Source: Microbacterium oryzae
Lineage (GTDB): Bacteria > Actinomycetota > Actinomycetes > Actinomycetales > Microbacteriaceae
NCBI RefSeq assembly: GCF_030406385.1
Contig: NZ_JAUEPM010000002.1
Span: 310,001-374,000, forward strand
Length of the DNA: 64,000 nt
Direction of reading: 5' to 3'
Part shown: positions 16,793-25,754 of the stretch, one piece after another
Numbering within the stretch: the first letter of the stretch is position 1
Layout: every line of letters begins with the position of its first letter
Program-made: the position numbers and the translations under genes
The notes under the pieces: generated by a model
Databases searched by the model: none
Told to the model about the DNA's origin: nothing
The model's input: the letters and a program-made list of their open reading frames with translations, nothing else

Positions 16793-17506
16793 ATGAGCTC
16801 GATCCCCGTCGACGACGACATGCTCGAGCAGGCGCGCGCCATGCGCGACGAGATGCAACGGTTCCTCAACGAATACCGCTTCGGCATGCGCGAGATCGAG
16901 ACGAAGCTCTCCATCCTGCGCGAGGACTTCGAGCAGCAGCACTCCTACAACCCGATCGAGCACGTCTCCAGCCGCCTCAAGACGCTCGACAGCATCGCCG
17001 AGAAGGCCGACCGCAAGGGGATCGAGCCGACGATCGAGGCCATCCGCTCGCAGCTTCTCGACATCGCGGGCGTCCGCGTCACCTGCAGCTTCGTCACCGA
17101 CGCGTACCGGCTGTTCCATCTGCTCGCGGGCCAGGACGACGTGACCGTCGTCCAGGTCAAGGACTACATCGCGCACCCGAAGCCCAACGGCTACAAGAGC
17201 CTGCATGCGATCGTGGAGGTGCCCGTGTTCCTCTCGACGGGGACGGTGCCGGTGCCCGTCGAGGTGCAGTTCCGCACGATCGCCATGGACTTCTGGGCGA
17301 GCCTCGAGCACAAGATCTACTACAAGTACGCCAGTCAGGTGCCCGCCCGCCTCACCGACAGCCTGCGGGACGCCGCGCTCACCGCCGCCGAGCTCGACGA
17401 CCGGATGGAGCGGCTCCACCGCGAGCTGCACGGCGAGCGCCCGGCGCCGATCGCTCCGCTGCAGCTGCTGGCGCGCTCGGACGACGAGAGCCCGACCCCG
17501 GCGTAG
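16793..17506 (+). CDS. Small alarmone synthetase (RelQ-like GTP pyrophosphokinase)
   Basis: A 237-residue single-domain RelA/SpoT synthetase that transfers pyrophosphate from ATP to GDP or GTP to make (p)ppGpp. There is no hydrolase, TGS or ACT domain. Visible motifs are SRLKTLDSIAEKADRKGI (60-77), DIAGVRVTCSF (90-100), KPNGYKSLH (130-138) and EVQFRTIAMDFWASLEHK (157-174). This is the RelQ/RelP layout, with an N-terminal helical stretch and a C-terminal helix pair for oligomerisation. It is apparently leaderless. Neighbours are unrelated single genes. As a constitutive small synthetase it would add to the (p)ppGpp pool set by the long Rel enzyme elsewhere. Confidence 0.93.
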   Translation: MSSIPVDDDMLEQARAMRDEMQRFLNEYRFGMREIETKLSILREDFEQQHSYNPIEHVSSRLKTLDSIAEKADRKGIEPTIEAIRSQLLDIAGVRVTCSFVTDAYRLFHLLAGQDDVTVVQVKDYIAHPKPNGYKSLHAIVEVPVFLSTGTVPVPVEVQFRTIAMDFWASLEHKIYYKYASQVPARLTDSLRDAALTAAELDDRMERLHRELHGERPAPIAPLQLLARSDDESPTPA

Positions 17507-17516
17507 CCGCGGGCCG

Positions 17517-17522
17517 TAGGGT
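17517..17522 (+). promoter_or_regulatory. -10 box TAGGGT of leaderless gene 17529
   Basis: TAGGGT, 6 nt, then GTG; it lies just 11 bp after the stop of the alarmone synthetase gene, so that gene is probably followed by a separate promoter. Confidence 0.5.
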
Positions 17523-17528
17523 GGGCCC

Positions 17529-18005
17529 GTGGACGATCTGCACGGGCTGCTGGCCGACGCGCGCTCGCGCCTGGCCGCTCGGCCGCGCGAGGGCCTCGGC
17601 GAGCTGCGTCGCCCGGGCCGCCTGCGCGGCGCGCTCGGCGGGCGGCCCCGCGTCGTTCGGGTCGGCGAGGCGTGGCACCTGGGCGTGCTCCTGCTCACGG
17701 ACAACGCGCTCCTCGCGACCGGGACCATCCTGCGCGCGGCCGAGGAGGTGCGACGCGGCTACGCGGCGGAGTCGCAGCGGCAGCGCGCCGAGGTGCGGGC
17801 CGCGGCGTTCCGCGGCGGCTTCGCGGAGGGCGAGACGCTGCACCTCGACTGGACGCCCATCGAGGTCGACGCGGTCGCCCGCGGCGAGGCGGACGGCCCG
17901 CTCTCCTGGCAGGACGGTGTTCTGATGGTGAGGTGGTCGCCGGCGGGCTTCCTGCGGCCGCTCGCGCCGTATCTCGCGGAGCAGATCGAGCTCCTGAGCG
18001 GCTAG
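17529..18005 (+). CDS. Conserved hypothetical protein, 158 residues
   Basis: I do not recognise a family with a known function. The protein is soluble, Arg/Ala/Leu-rich, and has no Cys. It starts MDDLHGLLADARSRLAARPR, has a predicted beta-rich centre (RVGEAWHLGVLLLTDNALLA), a charged helix (EEVRRGYAAESQRQRAEVRA) and a C-terminal segment LHLDWTPIEVDAV followed by WQDGVLMVRWSP. The GTG start at 17529 has a -10 box 6 nt upstream and no ribosome site. It lies 22 bp after the alarmone synthetase gene and 65 bp before the TspO-like gene. Confidence 0.7.
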   Translation: MDDLHGLLADARSRLAARPREGLGELRRPGRLRGALGGRPRVVRVGEAWHLGVLLLTDNALLATGTILRAAEEVRRGYAAESQRQRAEVRAAAFRGGFAEGETLHLDWTPIEVDAVARGEADGPLSWQDGVLMVRWSPAGFLRPLAPYLAEQIELLSG

Positions 18006-18058
18006 CGATCTCGCCGCCGGTGTCTGTCAAGCCCCGGATTCCGCGCCCGCGCCGAAGT

Positions 18059-18064
18059 TAGCGT
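18059..18064 (+). promoter_or_regulatory. -10 box TAGCGT of leaderless gene 18071
   Basis: TAGCGT, then GGGCGC, then the ATG. No Shine-Dalgarno sequence precedes the start. Confidence 0.55.
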
Positions 18065-18070
18065 GGGCGC

Positions 18071-18874
18071 ATGGACACCACGCGGCAGACCGGAGGGCGG
18101 GACATCCTGCGGCAGGTCGCCGTGATCTCCGCCACCTGCTTCATGCTCGTCGCGGCCATGGTCGGCGTGGGTCTCTTCGGCGGAACGGCGGTGCAGGACC
18201 TTCAAGGCGGCGCGCTCGACGCCGACGCCTCCTATCTCGCCCCGGCCCGTCCCGCCTTCTCCATCTGGACTCCGATCTACGTCGGCCTGGTGCTGTACGC
18301 GATCTGGCAGGCGCTGCCGGGCCAGCGCGCGAGGAGCCGGCAGCGTGCGATCGGGTGGTGGATCGCCGCTTCTGAGGTGCTCAACGGCTGCTGGCTGCTC
18401 GCGGCGCAGTTCCTGAATCTCCCCGCCACCGTGGCGGTCATCTTCGCCCTCGCCGCCGTGCTCGCCGTGACCTTCCGGGCCGCCGTGCGCGCGCCGGGCG
18501 ACGGCGTCGCCTCGGCGGTGCTCATCGACGGCGTCACCGGCCTGCACCTCGGCTGGGTCACGCTCGCGACGGTGGCGAACACCGCTGCCTGGCTCACGCA
18601 GACGGCGCCCGCCGACTGGGCCGACGCCGCGGCGGTGTTCGGCATCGCCGTGCTCGCGGTCGTCGCGCTGATCGGTGTCGCCCTCGGATGGCGGGGACGC
18701 GGCCGGCTGGCACCGGCTCTCGCACTCGCGTGGGGGCTCTCGTGGCTGGCGGTGGGGCGCCTGTCGGAGGAGCCCGCGAGCGCGGCCATCGGCGGCACGG
18801 CGGTCGCGGTGGCCGTCGTCGTGCTCGTCGCTGCCGTCGTGTTCCGCCTGACCCGGGGAGCGCGGCGCGCATGA
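18071..18874 (+). CDS. Tryptophan-rich sensory protein (TspO/MBR-like) membrane protein
   Basis: A 267-residue membrane protein with seven or eight predicted helices and many Trp residues. The segment PARPAFSIWTPIYVGLVLYA then IWQALP matches the PxxxFxxxWxxIY motif of bacterial TspO relatives, and the long version (about 260 residues) is the actinobacterial and plant-like form. Such proteins are thought to bind porphyrins or other planar ligands in the membrane; the role here is inferred from family only. It is apparently leaderless, and converges on the LysR-domain gene with a gap of 5 bp. Confidence 0.8.
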   Translation: MDTTRQTGGRDILRQVAVISATCFMLVAAMVGVGLFGGTAVQDLQGGALDADASYLAPARPAFSIWTPIYVGLVLYAIWQALPGQRARSRQRAIGWWIAASEVLNGCWLLAAQFLNLPATVAVIFALAAVLAVTFRAAVRAPGDGVASAVLIDGVTGLHLGWVTLATVANTAAWLTQTAPADWADAAAVFGIAVLAVVALIGVALGWRGRGRLAPALALAWGLSWLAVGRLSEEPASAAIGGTAVAVAVVVLVAAVVFRLTRGARRA

Positions 18875-18879
18875 ACGCG

Positions 18880-19596
18880 TCAGCGCGAGGAGTTCGCCGT
18901 CCGACCGCGGAGGATGCCCACGAAGTCCTGCACATCCTCGGAGTCGTGCTCACGCAGCCACGCGAAGGCGACTGGGGCGACCGGGCCGCCGACGAGCGGG
19001 CGGTACGTGACGTCCCGCCGGTGATGCAGCCGGGCGAGCGACATGGGCACGACGGTGACGCCCACGCCGGTGGCGACCGTGGCGATCGCGTCTTCGGTGG
19101 TCTCCGGCGCATCGAACACGGGCGGGATGGTGCCGGGCAGGGCGAGCGGCCCGAGGACGTCGTCCTTCGGCACGATGAGCACCGACCCCGCGAGCTCCGG
19201 CGCCTCGAGCTCGTCGACGACCGTGAGGTCGGAGTCGCTCGAGACGACCACGACGGGCACCTCGTCGTACATCGCGATGACATGGAGCCCGTCTTCCTCG
19301 AGCGGACGGCGCACGATCGCGGCGTCGACGCGGCCCTCGTCGAGAGCGGCGCGCTGCTCGGCGACGACGAGCGGCACGAGCTCGAGCTGCACGTGCGGCT
19401 TCCGCTCGTGCCAGCGATCCACCCAGCGGCCCGGCGTCGCGCCCGGGATCACGCCCAGGCGGAAGGTGCGCGGCTGCTCGACGGGTCCGGGAGCGGGACG
19501 CTTGACGTCCGCGCGTCTCGGGGTCGTGCTGCGCGTCGTCTTCCGCGGCTGCCGCGGGCCCCCACCGCGGGGTGCAGATGCCTTGCGGTGCGCCAT
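18880..19596 (-). CDS. LysR-type effector-binding domain protein without HTH
   Basis: A 238-residue protein. Residues 44-230 have the periplasmic-binding-like fold of LysR regulators: FRLGVIPGATPGRWVDRWHE, then LELVPL, DEGRVDAAIVRRPL and ATGVGVTVVPMSLARLHHRR. The winged-helix DNA-binding part is replaced by an Arg/Lys/Pro-rich stretch of about 40 residues (APRGGGPRQPRKTTRSTTPR). Full LysR regulators are about 300 residues, so it either binds DNA by the basic tail, partners another regulator, or acts only as a ligand binder. The start at 19596 is fixed by a TAGGCT box 6 nt upstream, so the HTH is not simply missed by a wrong start. Confidence 0.85.
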   Translation of the reverse strand: MAHRKASAPRGGGPRQPRKTTRSTTPRRADVKRPAPGPVEQPRTFRLGVIPGATPGRWVDRWHERKPHVQLELVPLVVAEQRAALDEGRVDAAIVRRPLEEDGLHVIAMYDEVPVVVVSSDSDLTVVDELEAPELAGSVLIVPKDDVLGPLALPGTIPPVFDAPETTEDAIATVATGVGVTVVPMSLARLHHRRDVTYRPLVGGPVAPVAFAWLREHDSEDVQDFVGILRGRTANSSR

Positions 19597-19602
19597 CCCG
19601 TC

Positions 19603-19608
19603 AGCCTA
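19603..19608 (-). promoter_or_regulatory. -10 box TAGGCT of leaderless gene 19596
   Basis: On the minus strand TAGGCT, GACGGG, then the ATG. Confidence 0.55.
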
Positions 19609-19784
19609 CGCGCGCGGGCGCCCGCGGGCGATCCGCCCAACCGAAACCGCCGATAACAACCAGAACGCCTCCGTCGAGACGGGGACACCGAGCGGCAGCG
19701 AGATTGTTCATTCACGGGAATACCTTCCCGGGGTGATGCGTTGTCTCAGGTGTCCGGCCTCGCCCGGGGCCGCAGAAGGGCATC

Positions 19785-20192
19785 GTGGGTAAGAACTACA
19801 TCGACATCGAGAATGACCACGGCGAGCAGCTGCGCTATCGCAAGCATGTGAACGGACGTGGACTGATCGCCACCGGTGCGAAGGTCCATCCCGACGCGCG
19901 TGTGGAAGCGGGCGCTTATGTCGAACCGGGGGCGCGGATCTCCGCGGGAGCGCGCGTCGCGAGCGGCGCGTGGATCGACTCCAACGCGCTCATCGGGCCG
20001 AAGGCGACGATCGAAGCCGGAGCGCACATCGGCCCCGGCGCGATGATCGGCGCGAGCGCTCACATCGGAGTCCGCACCAACGTGGGGGAGGGCGCGCGTG
20101 TCGCACCCGGATCCCGCGTCGGCGACGACGAGACCATCCGCGACGGCATGGCTGTCACCACCGACCGCAAGGGCTTCCTGCTCGCAGCATGA
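19785..20192 (+). CDS. Left-handed beta-helix (hexapeptide repeat) protein
   Basis: A 135-residue protein whose residues about 31-115 are hexapeptide repeats of the [LIV]-G-x4 type: KVHPDARVEAGAYVEPGARI, then SAGARVASGAWIDSNALIGP and further turns. Such repeats form the triangular beta helix of acyl- and acetyltransferases and of gamma carbonic anhydrases. No catalytic His or separate acceptor domain is visible, and the protein is much shorter than typical transferases, so it may be only structural or act in a complex. The GTG at 19785 has AGAAGGG upstream. A strong terminator follows. Confidence 0.82.
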   Translation: MGKNYIDIENDHGEQLRYRKHVNGRGLIATGAKVHPDARVEAGAYVEPGARISAGARVASGAWIDSNALIGPKATIEAGAHIGPGAMIGASAHIGVRTNVGEGARVAPGSRVGDDETIRDGMAVTTDRKGFLLAA

Positions 20193-20197
20193 AGCCT

Positions 20198-20226
20198 CGA
20201 CGGCCCCGGCACCGCCGGGGCCGTCG
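20198..20226 (+). terminator. Hairpin terminator after the beta-helix gene
   Basis: A 13-bp perfect stem, CGACGGCCCCGGC and its complement, with a 3-nt loop, followed by TTCTGT. It starts 5 bp after the stop codon and faces the end of the nei-type gene. Confidence 0.85.
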
Positions 20227-20269
20227 TTCTGTCTCGGGGCGAGTGCCGGTGCGCCTCGGTGCGGACGGG

Positions 20270-21043
20270 TCAGCTCTGGCAGACCGGACACCAGAACGCG
20301 AGCCGCTCCTTCGTCGGGTCCGCGCCGAGATGGGTCATCCGGATGAGCGTGCCGCAGCGCCGGCAGGGCTTGCGCTCGCGTCCGTAGACCCACATCCCCT
20401 GGCCTGGGCGCGCGTCGCCGGTGAAGGTGCGCTTCCGCTCCTCGACGTTGCGGCGGATGGTCCGCGCCCCCAGCGCGACGAGCGCCGCCGTGTCCACCTC
20501 CGCCATCGGGCGCGTGGGCAGCACGCCGCGGAGGAACAGGATCTCGTTCACGAAGACCGTGCCGAACCCGGCGACGTTCCGCTGATCCAGGAGCGCCACG
20601 TGCGCCGCGCGCGTGTCTGCGGCGAGGCGTCGCGCGGCCTCGTCCGGATTCCAGTCGGGCCCGAGGGGATCGGGACCGAGGTAGCCGACGGCCTGCTCCT
20701 CGTCGCGCGTGCGCAGCAGCTCGACGACGCCGAGCTCGAAGCCGACCGCCTCCACCCGCTCGGCGGCGACGATCGCCCGCGCCTGGTACGCCGGGCGGCG
20801 CCAGCGCGCGCCGTCGACGTACACGTGCCACTCGCCCTCCATGCGCAGGTGCGTGTGGAGGGTGTAGTCGCCGATGCGGTGCAGGAGATGCTTGCCGCGC
20901 GCGATGACGTCGTGCACGGTCTCACCGCGGAGGTCAGCGGTCGCCGCCTGCGACACCCGGAGATCGAAGCGCGTGACGACGCGACCGGCGAGCGCCGTGT
21001 TCAGCCGGCGTGCGGCGCGGTGGACGGTATCGCCCTCGGGCAT
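20270..21043 (-). CDS. Fpg/Nei family DNA glycosylase / AP lyase
   Basis: A 257-residue base excision repair enzyme. After removal of Met, Pro2-Glu3 (MPEGDTVHRAARRL) form the catalytic N terminus. The Lys of the beta-hairpin is in GKHLLHR, NVAGFGTVFVNEIL is the helix-two-turn-helix, and the C terminus is a zinc finger with CRRC and CPVC. The MPEGDTV start points to endonuclease VIII (Nei2-like), which removes oxidised pyrimidines. The gene begins 1 bp after the stop of lhr. Adjacent lhr and nei genes are also found in mycobacteria, which suggests a shared DNA repair role. Confidence 0.92.
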   Translation of the reverse strand: MPEGDTVHRAARRLNTALAGRVVTRFDLRVSQAATADLRGETVHDVIARGKHLLHRIGDYTLHTHLRMEGEWHVYVDGARWRRPAYQARAIVAAERVEAVGFELGVVELLRTRDEEQAVGYLGPDPLGPDWNPDEAARRLAADTRAAHVALLDQRNVAGFGTVFVNEILFLRGVLPTRPMAEVDTAALVALGARTIRRNVEERKRTFTGDARPGQGMWVYGRERKPCRRCGTLIRMTHLGADPTKERLAFWCPVCQS

Positions 21044-21044
21044 G

Positions 21045-24000
21045 TCAGCCCCGCTCCTTGCGCAGGGTGAGGCCCTTCGTCGTCTCGACGAAGCCCGCTG
21101 CCCGCAGCGCGCGGCCGAGGGCGGTGCCGAAGACGAACTCGCCGTTGACCTGCTCCACCGTCAGCGTCTCCAGGCGTCGAGCACGGGCGGTGGCGACGAG
21201 GTCCGCGCACGCGGCGGCGAGACGCTCCTCGTCGTCGACGAACTGCAGCACCGTCCGGCCGCCGCGCTCGAGGTACAGGACGAGCTCGCCGTCGATGAGC
21301 ACGACGAGGCCGCCCGCCTTGCGTCCGGGACGATGCTTCACCTGCTCGAGTGCGGGCCATCCGAGAGCCGCCCCGTAGGGGTTGGCGGGGTCGGTCGCGG
21401 CGAGCGTGAGGGCGCGCAGGGGCGCGGGGTCCGGCACGGACGCGAACTGCCGCAGGCGGTCGATGGTGGCGGAGGCTGCGAACTGCGCGGCGCCCAGCTG
21501 CTCGATGAGGTAGCCGCGCCGGCAGTGCCCGGCCTGCTCGAACCCGGCGAGGATGCGGTACGCCTGCGCGAAGCCGCCCGGCACCTGCTCGCCCTGCACC
21601 GAGCCGCGCGTGACGACGCCGTACCGGTCGAGGAGGAGTGACGCGCTCGCCGTGGCGCGGACGGCGGCGTCGGGCTCGGGGACGGGGAGCAGCGACCAGC
21701 GCCCGCCCAGCGCGGGTGGGCGGGGCGGCGCGGCCATCGCCGTCGGCCGCAGCGTCACGCCGCGGTACATCCGCGCGCGCGGCGTGCGCCGGGCGACCTT
21801 GTGGCTCTGGGAGCCCCCGCCGAGCAGCGTCCGCAGCGGGGCGAAGGTGTCGTTCGTCACGCGCCCCGACCAGACGAGGTTCCACAGCGCCGCGATGACG
21901 GCCTGCTCGTTCTCGGCGCCGGTCGCCTCCCGCAGCTGGCTGGCGAAGTACGCGCCGCCGCCGGTGAGCGCCGCGACGAGCTGCGCCTCGAGCGACCCCT
22001 CGGCGAGCTCGCCCTCGGGGTCGGGGGCCGTGAACGGCACGGCGTCCGCGGGGTGCAGTGCGACCCAGCCATCCCGCCCGGGCAGTGAGCCGTGGCCGGA
22101 CCAGACGACCTCGCCCGTCGCCGTCAGCTCGTCGAGCATCGCCGGGGTGTAGTCGCGCACGCGGGAGGGGAGGACGAGCGACTCCCACGCGCTCGCGGGG
22201 ATCGGCACGCCGGCGAGCTGATCGATGACCGCCGCGACGCCGTCGATGCCCTCGAGCGGACGCGTGACGTGCTGCCAGTCGGGCAGGAAGCGCGCGAACG
22301 CGTCGGGCGGCACCGGCTCGACGCTGCCGCGCAGCGCGGCGAGCGAGCGCATGCGGATGCGCCGCAGCGCCTCCGCGTCGCACCACTCCACCTCGTCTGA
22401 CAGCGGCATGCCGTCGCGCTCGGGGAGGAAGAAGCCGCTGGAGAGCCGCCCCTGCGCCTCGAGGCGCTGCAGCGTGTGCCGGGCGACGGCCGCGCCGATG
22501 CCGAGCCGCGTCGCGACGGCCTCGGTGGTGAACGGCCCGTGCGTGCGGGCGTAGCGCGACACGAGATCGGCGAGCGGATCGGCGAGCGGCTCCAGGAACG
22601 CCACCGGCACCCCGACGGGGAGTGCGGTGCCGAGGGCGTCGCGCAGGCGACCGGCATCCTCGATCGCGGCGAACCGGTCGGCTCCGGCCAACGAGACTCG
22701 GATCGCGCGGCGCGCGTCGACGAGGGCGGTCAGGTGAGCGGATGCCGCTACCTCGAGAGCCGCGGCGTCGCGCCCGGTGCCGCTCGCGCCATCCGGCGCC
22801 TCGAGGCGTTCGGCCACCTCGGCGACGCTCAGCGGACCGAGGACGCGGAGGAGGTCGGCGACGCCCTCGAGCCCGCGAGCGTGACGGCCGGGGTCGAGTC
22901 GCTGGACTTCGCGCTCGTACTGGGCGAGGACATCGGGATCGAGGAGCTCGCGCATCTCGACCTTGCCCAGCAGCTCGCCGAGGAGCGCGGGGTCGACGGA
23001 GAGCGCGGCCGCGCGGCGCTCGGCGAGGGGCGAGTCGCCCTCGTACATGAAGGCGCCCACGTAGCCGAAGAGCAGCTCGCGCGCGAAGGGCGATGGCTGC
23101 GAGGGCTCGGTCTCGACGAGACGAATGCGGCGCTCGCCGATGCCGCGCGCGACGCGGAGGAGGGCGGGAAGATCGTAGACGTCCTGGAGGACCTCGCGCA
23201 GCGTCTCGAGGATGATCGGGAAGGTCGGATGGCGCTTGGCGACTTCGAGGAGGGCGGCCGACCGCTGGCGCTGCTGCCACAGGGGCATGCGCTTGCCGGG
23301 GTTGAGGCGCGGCATGAGGAGCGCACGCGCCGCGCACTCGCGGAAGCGCGAGGCGAACAGGGCCGACCCGCCGACCTCGTCGGTGACGATCTGCTCGAGC
23401 TCGTCGGGGTCGAAGACGAACAGTTCGGCGCCGGGCGGCTCGGCCTCGGTGTCAGGGATGCGCGCGATGATGCCGTCATCGCTCGCGACCGCCGACCCCT
23501 CGACGCCCAGTCGCTCGCGGATGCGCGCGTTGACGGCCAGCGCCCACGGCGAGTGCACGTGCATGCCGTAGGGGGAATGCAGGATGATGCGCCAGTCGCC
23601 GACCTCGTCGCGCCCGCGCTCGACGGTGAGGGTCCGGTCGGTCGGCAGCGTGCCGGTGGACTCGCGCTGCTCGGAGAGGTAGGCGACGAGGTTCGCACGC
23701 GCCTTCTCATCCAGGCCGGCGTCGATGAGCCGCTGCTCCGCCTTCTCCGAGGCGCCGCTCGTGAGCTCGCGCGAGAACCTGCCCAGCGCCTCCCCGAGCT
23801 CGGCAGGGCGACCCAGGCCATCCCCGTGCCAGAACGGCACCTTGCCCGGCTGGCCGAAGGCGGGCAGCACGTTGACGCGGTCGTGCGTGATCTCGACGAT
23901 GCGCCAGCTCGTCGTGCCGAGCGTGAAGACATCGTTGACCCGTGACTCGTAGACCATCTCCTCGTCGAGCTCGCCGACGCGCGCGTTCGCCGTCTCGCCG

Positions 24001-25667
24001 GCGACGAAGACGCCGAAGAGACCGCGGTCGGGGATGGTCCCGCCGCTCGTGACGGCGAGTCGCTGCGAGCCGGGGCGGCCGGTGAGCGTGCCGGCGTCGC
24101 GGTCCCAGACGAGGCGCGGGCGCAGCTCGGCGAACTCGTCGGAGGGGTAGCGGCCGGCGAGCAGGTCGAGCGTCGCCTCGAACGCGCTGCGAGGGAGGGT
24201 GCGGAACGGGGCGCTGCGGCGCACCGTCTCGTACCAGCGCTCGACCTCGATCTCGCCGAGCGCGGATGCCGCCACGGTCTGCTGCGCGAGGATGTCGAGC
24301 GGGTTCTGCGGCACGGCGATCGCCTCGATCTGCCCGTGCAGCATCCGCTCGGTGACGATGGCGGTGTGCAGCACGTCGCCGCGGTGCTTGGGGAAGAGCG
24401 CGGCGCGGCTGATCTCGCCGACCTGGTGCCCCGCTCGGCCCACGCGCTGCAGGCCGCTGGCGGCGCTCGGCGGTGCCTCGACCTGGATGACGAGATCGAC
24501 GGCGCCCATGTCGATGCCGAGCTCGAGGCTGCTTGTCGCGACCACGCACCGGAGGACGCCCGACTTCAACTCCTCCTCCACGATCGCGCGCTGGTCCTTC
24601 GAGACCGAGCCGTGGTGCGCCTTGGCGAGCACGGGCTCGGCACCCGCCGTGTGCGCGGCCTGCGCCATCATCGCGGCGGGGATGGACGGCTCGGGCGGGG
24701 CCATCCCCAGCCGCTCGGCGTAGATCTCGTTGAGGCGGCCGGTGAGGCGCTCGGCGAGCCGGCGGGAGTTCGCGAACACGATCGTGGAGCGGCGTTCGAG
24801 GACCCGGTCGACGATGGCCTCCTCGACGTGCGGCCAGATCGACCCTGTGATCTCGGTCGTCTCGGGGAGGAACCAGCCCTCGCCATCCGCGTCGCCGTCG
24901 GTCGGCGGGGGAGCCGCGGGGCCGACGGGCGGCGGGTTCTGCATGTCGTCGATCGGCACCGTCACGGTGAGCTCGAACGTCTTCGACGCCTTCGGCGCGA
25001 CGATCTCGACGGGCGCGGAGCCGCCGAGGAAGCGCGCGACCTCGTCGATGGGGCGGACGGTCGCGGAGAGCCCGATGCGCTGCGCGGGCTCGTCGAGGAG
25101 GTCGTCGAGGCGCTCGAGGCTGACCGCGAGGTGGGCACCGCGCTTGGTGGCGGCGACCGCGTGCACCTCGTCGACGATGACCGTGCGCACGCCGCGCAGC
25201 GTCTCGCGGGCCTGGCTCGTGAGCATGAGGTAGAGCGACTCGGGCGTCGTGATGAGCACGTCCGGCGGGTGGCGGACGAGGCGCTGACGGTCGGATGACG
25301 GGGTGTCGCCGGAGCGGACGCCGACGCTCACATCCGGTGCGGCGACGCCGAGCCGGCGCGCGGCCTGGTTGATGCCCACGAGCGGCGAGCGCAGGTTGCG
25401 CTCGACGTCGACGCCCAGGGCCTTGAGCGGCGAGATGTAGAGGATGCGGGTGCGCTCGCCGTCGTCCTGCGTCTTCTCGCGGAACACCTGGTCGATGGCC
25501 CAGAGGAACGCGGACAGGGTCTTGCCGGATCCGGTGGGCGCCACGACGAGCGCGTGCCGCCCCTTCGAGATCGCGTCCCACGCGCCGCGCTGGGCGTCGG
25601 TAGGTGCGGCGAATGCGCCGCGGAACCACTCCCGCGTCGCCTCTCCGAATCGGTCCAGGACGTCCAC
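21045..25667 (-). CDS. lhr: Lhr family ATP-dependent helicase
   Basis: A 1540-residue superfamily 2 helicase of the usual Lhr length. In order: Walker A VVAPTGSGKT (41-50), motif Ib TPES (141-144), DEVH (166-169), SAT of motif III (LSATVRP), motif VI VGRAGHQVGEI, the Lhr winged-helix and core domain, and a long C-terminal domain of the actinobacterial and proteobacterial Lhr proteins. Mycobacterial Lhr is a 3'-5' single-strand DNA translocase induced by DNA damage. I chose the GTG at 25667: homology starts right after it (VDVLDRFGEATREWFRGAF), and GAGGAT lies 6 nt upstream. A longer open frame upstream runs through a palindromic repeat and is unlikely. It is coupled to the glycosylase gene. 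Confidence 0.94.
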   Translation of the reverse strand: MDVLDRFGEATREWFRGAFAAPTDAQRGAWDAISKGRHALVVAPTGSGKTLSAFLWAIDQVFREKTQDDGERTRILYISPLKALGVDVERNLRSPLVGINQAARRLGVAAPDVSVGVRSGDTPSSDRQRLVRHPPDVLITTPESLYLMLTSQARETLRGVRTVIVDEVHAVAATKRGAHLAVSLERLDDLLDEPAQRIGLSATVRPIDEVARFLGGSAPVEIVAPKASKTFELTVTVPIDDMQNPPPVGPAAPPPTDGDADGEGWFLPETTEITGSIWPHVEEAIVDRVLERRSTIVFANSRRLAERLTGRLNEIYAERLGMAPPEPSIPAAMMAQAAHTAGAEPVLAKAHHGSVSKDQRAIVEEELKSGVLRCVVATSSLELGIDMGAVDLVIQVEAPPSAASGLQRVGRAGHQVGEISRAALFPKHRGDVLHTAIVTERMLHGQIEAIAVPQNPLDILAQQTVAASALGEIEVERWYETVRRSAPFRTLPRSAFEATLDLLAGRYPSDEFAELRPRLVWDRDAGTLTGRPGSQRLAVTSGGTIPDRGLFGVFVAGETANARVGELDEEMVYESRVNDVFTLGTTSWRIVEITHDRVNVLPAFGQPGKVPFWHGDGLGRPAELGEALGRFSRELTSGASEKAEQRLIDAGLDEKARANLVAYLSEQRESTGTLPTDRTLTVERGRDEVGDWRIILHSPYGMHVHSPWALAVNARIRERLGVEGSAVASDDGIIARIPDTEAEPPGAELFVFDPDELEQIVTDEVGGSALFASRFRECAARALLMPRLNPGKRMPLWQQRQRSAALLEVAKRHPTFPIILETLREVLQDVYDLPALLRVARGIGERRIRLVETEPSQPSPFARELLFGYVGAFMYEGDSPLAERRAAALSVDPALLGELLGKVEMRELLDPDVLAQYEREVQRLDPGRHARGLEGVADLLRVLGPLSVAEVAERLEAPDGASGTGRDAAALEVAASAHLTALVDARRAIRVSLAGADRFAAIEDAGRLRDALGTALPVGVPVAFLEPLADPLADLVSRYARTHGPFTTEAVATRLGIGAAVARHTLQRLEAQGRLSSGFFLPERDGMPLSDEVEWCDAEALRRIRMRSLAALRGSVEPVPPDAFARFLPDWQHVTRPLEGIDGVAAVIDQLAGVPIPASAWESLVLPSRVRDYTPAMLDELTATGEVVWSGHGSLPGRDGWVALHPADAVPFTAPDPEGELAEGSLEAQLVAALTGGGAYFASQLREATGAENEQAVIAALWNLVWSGRVTNDTFAPLRTLLGGGSQSHKVARRTPRARMYRGVTLRPTAMAAPPRPPALGGRWSLLPVPEPDAAVRATASASLLLDRYGVVTRGSVQGEQVPGGFAQAYRILAGFEQAGHCRRGYLIEQLGAAQFAASATIDRLRQFASVPDPAPLRALTLAATDPANPYGAALGWPALEQVKHRPGRKAGGLVVLIDGELVLYLERGGRTVLQFVDDEERLAAACADLVATARARRLETLTVEQVNGEFVFGTALGRALRAAGFVETTKGLTLRKERG

Positions 25668-25754
25668 GTGACCATCCTCTCGCGCACCACCGACATCCGG
25701 CTCGGATGGCAGCGGGTTCGCGGCTGGGTTCGAAGCTGGTTTCGGTCGGCATCG

